This document shows positions 6,295 to 7,924 of a stretch of 7,924 nt of DNA, piece by piece. Source of the DNA: Burkholderiaceae bacterium (GTDB lineage: Bacteria; Pseudomonadota; Gammaproteobacteria; Burkholderiales; Burkholderiaceae_C). Within the stretch, counting starts at the first letter, position 1; each line of letters opens with the position of its first letter. The stretch covers positions 1 to 7,924 of the forward strand of contig JALRAA010000053.1 in the NCBI GenBank assembly GCA_023262645.1, written 5' to 3'. The notes under the pieces are model-generated. The model searched no databases and was not told where the DNA came from. It worked only from the letters and a program-made list of their open reading frames with translations. The position numbers and the translations under genes were made by a program.

Positions 6295-7399
6295 ATGGAC
6301 GCAGAACGCATCAACACCATTGGCAATTTATTGATCGACTTGGGCGCGCGCACCCTCGATCTTCGGGGGTATCTTTGACTACGATGCCAAAGCAGAACGA
6401 CTGAGAACCGTCAATGCATCGCTGGAAGACCCGGCGGTGTGGAATGACCCCAAAAAAGCGCAGGAATTGGGCAAAGAAAAAAAATCGCTGGACGACATCG
6501 TTCTGGCGCTTGGCCGCCTGACGCAAGAAATCGAAGACAACACCGAGCTGTTTGAAATGAGCCGCGCCGACAGCGACGAAGCGGGTCTGATCACCATTGA
6601 AGAAGACACCCAGCGGATTCAAACTGAAATTGAAAAGCTGGAATTTCGCCGCATGTTCAACAACCCGGCCGATCCACTCAATGCATTTCTGGATATACAG
6701 GCGGGTGCGGGTGGCACAGAGGCTTGCGATTGGGCCAGCATGTTGTTGCGTCAGTATTTGAAATACGCAGAACGCAAAGGCTTCAAAGCCACGCTAGAAG
6801 ACGAGTCAGCCGGCGATGTCGCAGGCATCAAAGGCGCCACCTTGAAGATCGAAGGTGAATACGCATTTGGTTTGCTGCGCACCGAAACCGGCGTTCATCG
6901 CTTGGTTCGCAAGTCGCCATTCGATTCAGCCGGTGGGCGGCACACCAGCTTTGCCAGCGTCTTTGTTTATCCTGAAATCGATGACTCCATAGAAATCGAT
7001 ATCAACCCTGCCGATGTTCGCACCGACACCTTCCGCGCCAGCGGTGCAGGCGGACAGCACATCAATAAAACCGATTCGGCGGTACGCCTCACACACATTC
7101 CCACCGGCATCGTCGTGCAATGCCAAGACGGTCGCAGCCAGCACAGCAACCGAGATGTCGCTTGGAAACGCTTGCGCTCGCGCTTGTACGATTTCGAAAT
7201 GCGCAAACGCATGGAAGCACAACAAAAGCTGGAAGACACCAAAACCGATGTGGGCTGGGGCCACCAAATACGCAGCTATGTGCTGGACCAAAGCCGCATC
7301 AAAGATTTGCGTACCAACGTTGAAATCAGCAACACCCAGAAAGTGCTCGACGGCGATCTGGATACTTTCATTGAAGCCTCGCTCAAACAAGGCGTTTGA
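6295..7399 (+). CDS. prfB: Peptide chain release factor 2, with programmed +1 frameshift
   Basis: RF2 recognises UGA and UAA in the ribosomal A site and triggers peptide release. Translation starts at ATG 6295 (MDAERINTIGNLLIDLG) behind a GGGGCG Shine-Dalgarno-like stretch. It meets an in-frame UGA at 6376-6378 (codon 28), shifts +1, and continues from GAC 6377 to the stop at 7397-7399. The joined protein is 367 residues, close to the 365 of E. coli. The codon-recognition tripeptide SPF is at 207-209 and the hydrolytic GGQ at 252-254, offset by two from E. coli. Residue 248, before SGAGGQ, is alanine as in most bacteria rather than the threonine of E. coli K-12. The acidic coiled-coil N-terminal domain is intact only when the frameshift is included. 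The gap after cobA is 63 bases. lysS, a frequent downstream partner, is absent; pepN follows instead. Confidence 0.98.
6364..6379 (+). promoter_or_regulatory. prfB programmed +1 frameshift signal
   Basis: The site reads CGG GGG TAT CTT TGA C. The run of G (6365-6369) acts as an internal Shine-Dalgarno placed three bases before the slippery CTT codon (6373-6375), followed by the poor stop context TGAC. It differs from the E. coli site only in C for A at the first base. When RF2 is scarce, the ribosome pauses at UGA, the CUU-bound tRNA slips to UUU, and full-length RF2 is made; abundant RF2 terminates at codon 28. This is the established RF2 autoregulation mechanism, here inferred from near-identity. 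Confidence 0.97.
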
Positions 7400-7432
7400 G
7401 CAGCCAAGCCATCGTTAACGGAGAATTTCCCC

Positions 7433-7879
7433 ATGTTTCGTGAAGGCCAAGCCGTGATCACACGGCGCGAAGACTACCAGGCCCCCGGTTTCTGGATCGA
7501 CAACGTTGATCTGGTGTTTGACCTAGACCCTCTCAAAACCCGTGTCCTCAACACGATGCTGGTGCGACGCAACCCAGACGTTGAAGCTCTGCCGTTGCGA
7601 TTGGATGGCGAAGACCTCAACCTTTCCCGCGTGCTGGTCAACGGGCAAGGTACGTCGTTCAAAATGGACGGCGAGCAATTGGTACTGGAAAACTTGCCCG
7701 AAGGCGACGAGCCTTTCAAGTTGGAAATTTTCACCACCTGCAACCCGTACAAAAACACCCAACTCAGTGGCTTGTACATCAGCCAAGATTCCTTCTTCAC
7801 ACAATGCGAAGCGCAGGGCTTCAGACGCATCAGTTATTTTCTTGGCATTCAGCAGACTACGGTGCAGTTTTTCTATTAG
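7433..7879 (+). CDS. pepN: Aminopeptidase N, N-terminal fragment ending in unrelated codons
   Basis: PepN is a zinc M1-family aminopeptidase of about 870-900 residues that removes N-terminal residues from peptides in the cytoplasm. The start at ATG 7433 has GGAG nine bases upstream (7420-7423), 33 bases after prfB. Residues 1-137 follow the PepN N-terminal beta domain, with DYQAPGFWIDNVDLVFDLD near 14-32, LPLRLDGEDL near 53-62, LSGLYIS (111-117) and the substrate-binding segment TQCEAQGFRRISYFL (123-137), where Gln124 and Glu126 correspond to E. coli Gln119 and Glu121. The family continues with D-R-P-D-V, but this sequence reads GIQQTTVQFFY and stops at TAG 7877. The GAMEN and HEXXH zinc motifs are thus absent, and the product as drawn would be inactive. 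Given the closeness of the window edge, a chimeric join or an insertion is more likely than a natural short gene. Confidence 0.85.
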   Translation: MFREGQAVITRREDYQAPGFWIDNVDLVFDLDPLKTRVLNTMLVRRNPDVEALPLRLDGEDLNLSRVLVNGQGTSFKMDGEQLVLENLPEGDEPFKLEIFTTCNPYKNTQLSGLYISQDSFFTQCEAQGFRRISYFLGIQQTTVQFFY

Positions 7880-7924
7880 ACATTCGTCACTGCGATGACT
7901 CATCTCCGAATGGTGGAATTCCAC
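7844..7924. other. Sequence foreign to pepN at window edge, origin unknown
   Basis: From about 7844 the sequence no longer encodes PepN in any frame. It holds the last 11 codons and stop of the fused frame, then 45 bases without a recognisable gene. On the minus strand the stretch is open from the edge, with an ATG at 7903-7901 giving MSHRSDECLIEKLHRSLLNA before running antisense into pepN; I do not recognise that peptide. Short inverted repeats are visible (CATTCG 7881-7886 with CGAATG 7907-7912) and GTGGAATTCCAC (7913-7924) is a perfect palindrome at the very end. Too little sequence is present to call it an insertion-sequence end. Confidence 0.6.

Noticed and set aside
6926..7390. 154-codon minus-strand open frame inside prfB
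   Set aside because: It is an antisense shadow of the conserved RF2 catalytic domain, without recognisable domain or initiation signal.

Overview
The window looks like core chromosome of a betaproteobacterium. The protein sequences and the combination rpsO-pnp, tsaD, ybiB, a short SUMT-type cobA and an RF2 gene with a frameshift suggest order Burkholderiales, probably family Comamonadaceae (Limnohabitans/Rhodoferax-like). That placement is by eye from protein similarity and moderate GC content. No rRNA or tRNA gene, CRISPR array, complete insertion sequence, phage gene or defence system is visible.

Layout: two divergent gene blocks meet in a 70-base gap at 4427-4496. The left block reads on the minus strand in the order tsaD (tRNA t6A synthesis), a class I/II PLP aminotransferase, rpsO (ribosomal protein S15) and pnp (PNPase, cut by the left window edge). 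The right block reads on the plus strand in the order ybiB (TrpD2-like nucleic-acid-binding protein), cobA (uroporphyrinogen-III C-methyltransferase), prfB (release factor 2) and the 5' part of pepN (aminopeptidase N).

The genes serve mainly translation and RNA turnover: a tRNA modification enzyme, a ribosomal protein, an exoribonuclease, a release factor and a peptidase that recycles peptides. An aminotransferase and a tetrapyrrole methyltransferase lie among them. Visible regulatory structure includes a perfect TATAAT overlapping the aminotransferase stop codon upstream of rpsO, a 12-bp hairpin just after rpsO, two stem-loops in the pnp leader (reminiscent of the RNase III/PNPase autoregulation known in enterobacteria), and the classic +1 programmed frameshift in prfB.

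The one clear anomaly is at the right edge. pepN follows its family faithfully to about residue 137, then changes abruptly to unrelated sequence and stops 11 codons later. The last 81 bases do not fit pepN and end in a 12-bp palindrome exactly at the window edge. An assembly or amplification chimera, or the edge of an inserted element, explains this better than a new gene. I found no convincing previously undescribed system.
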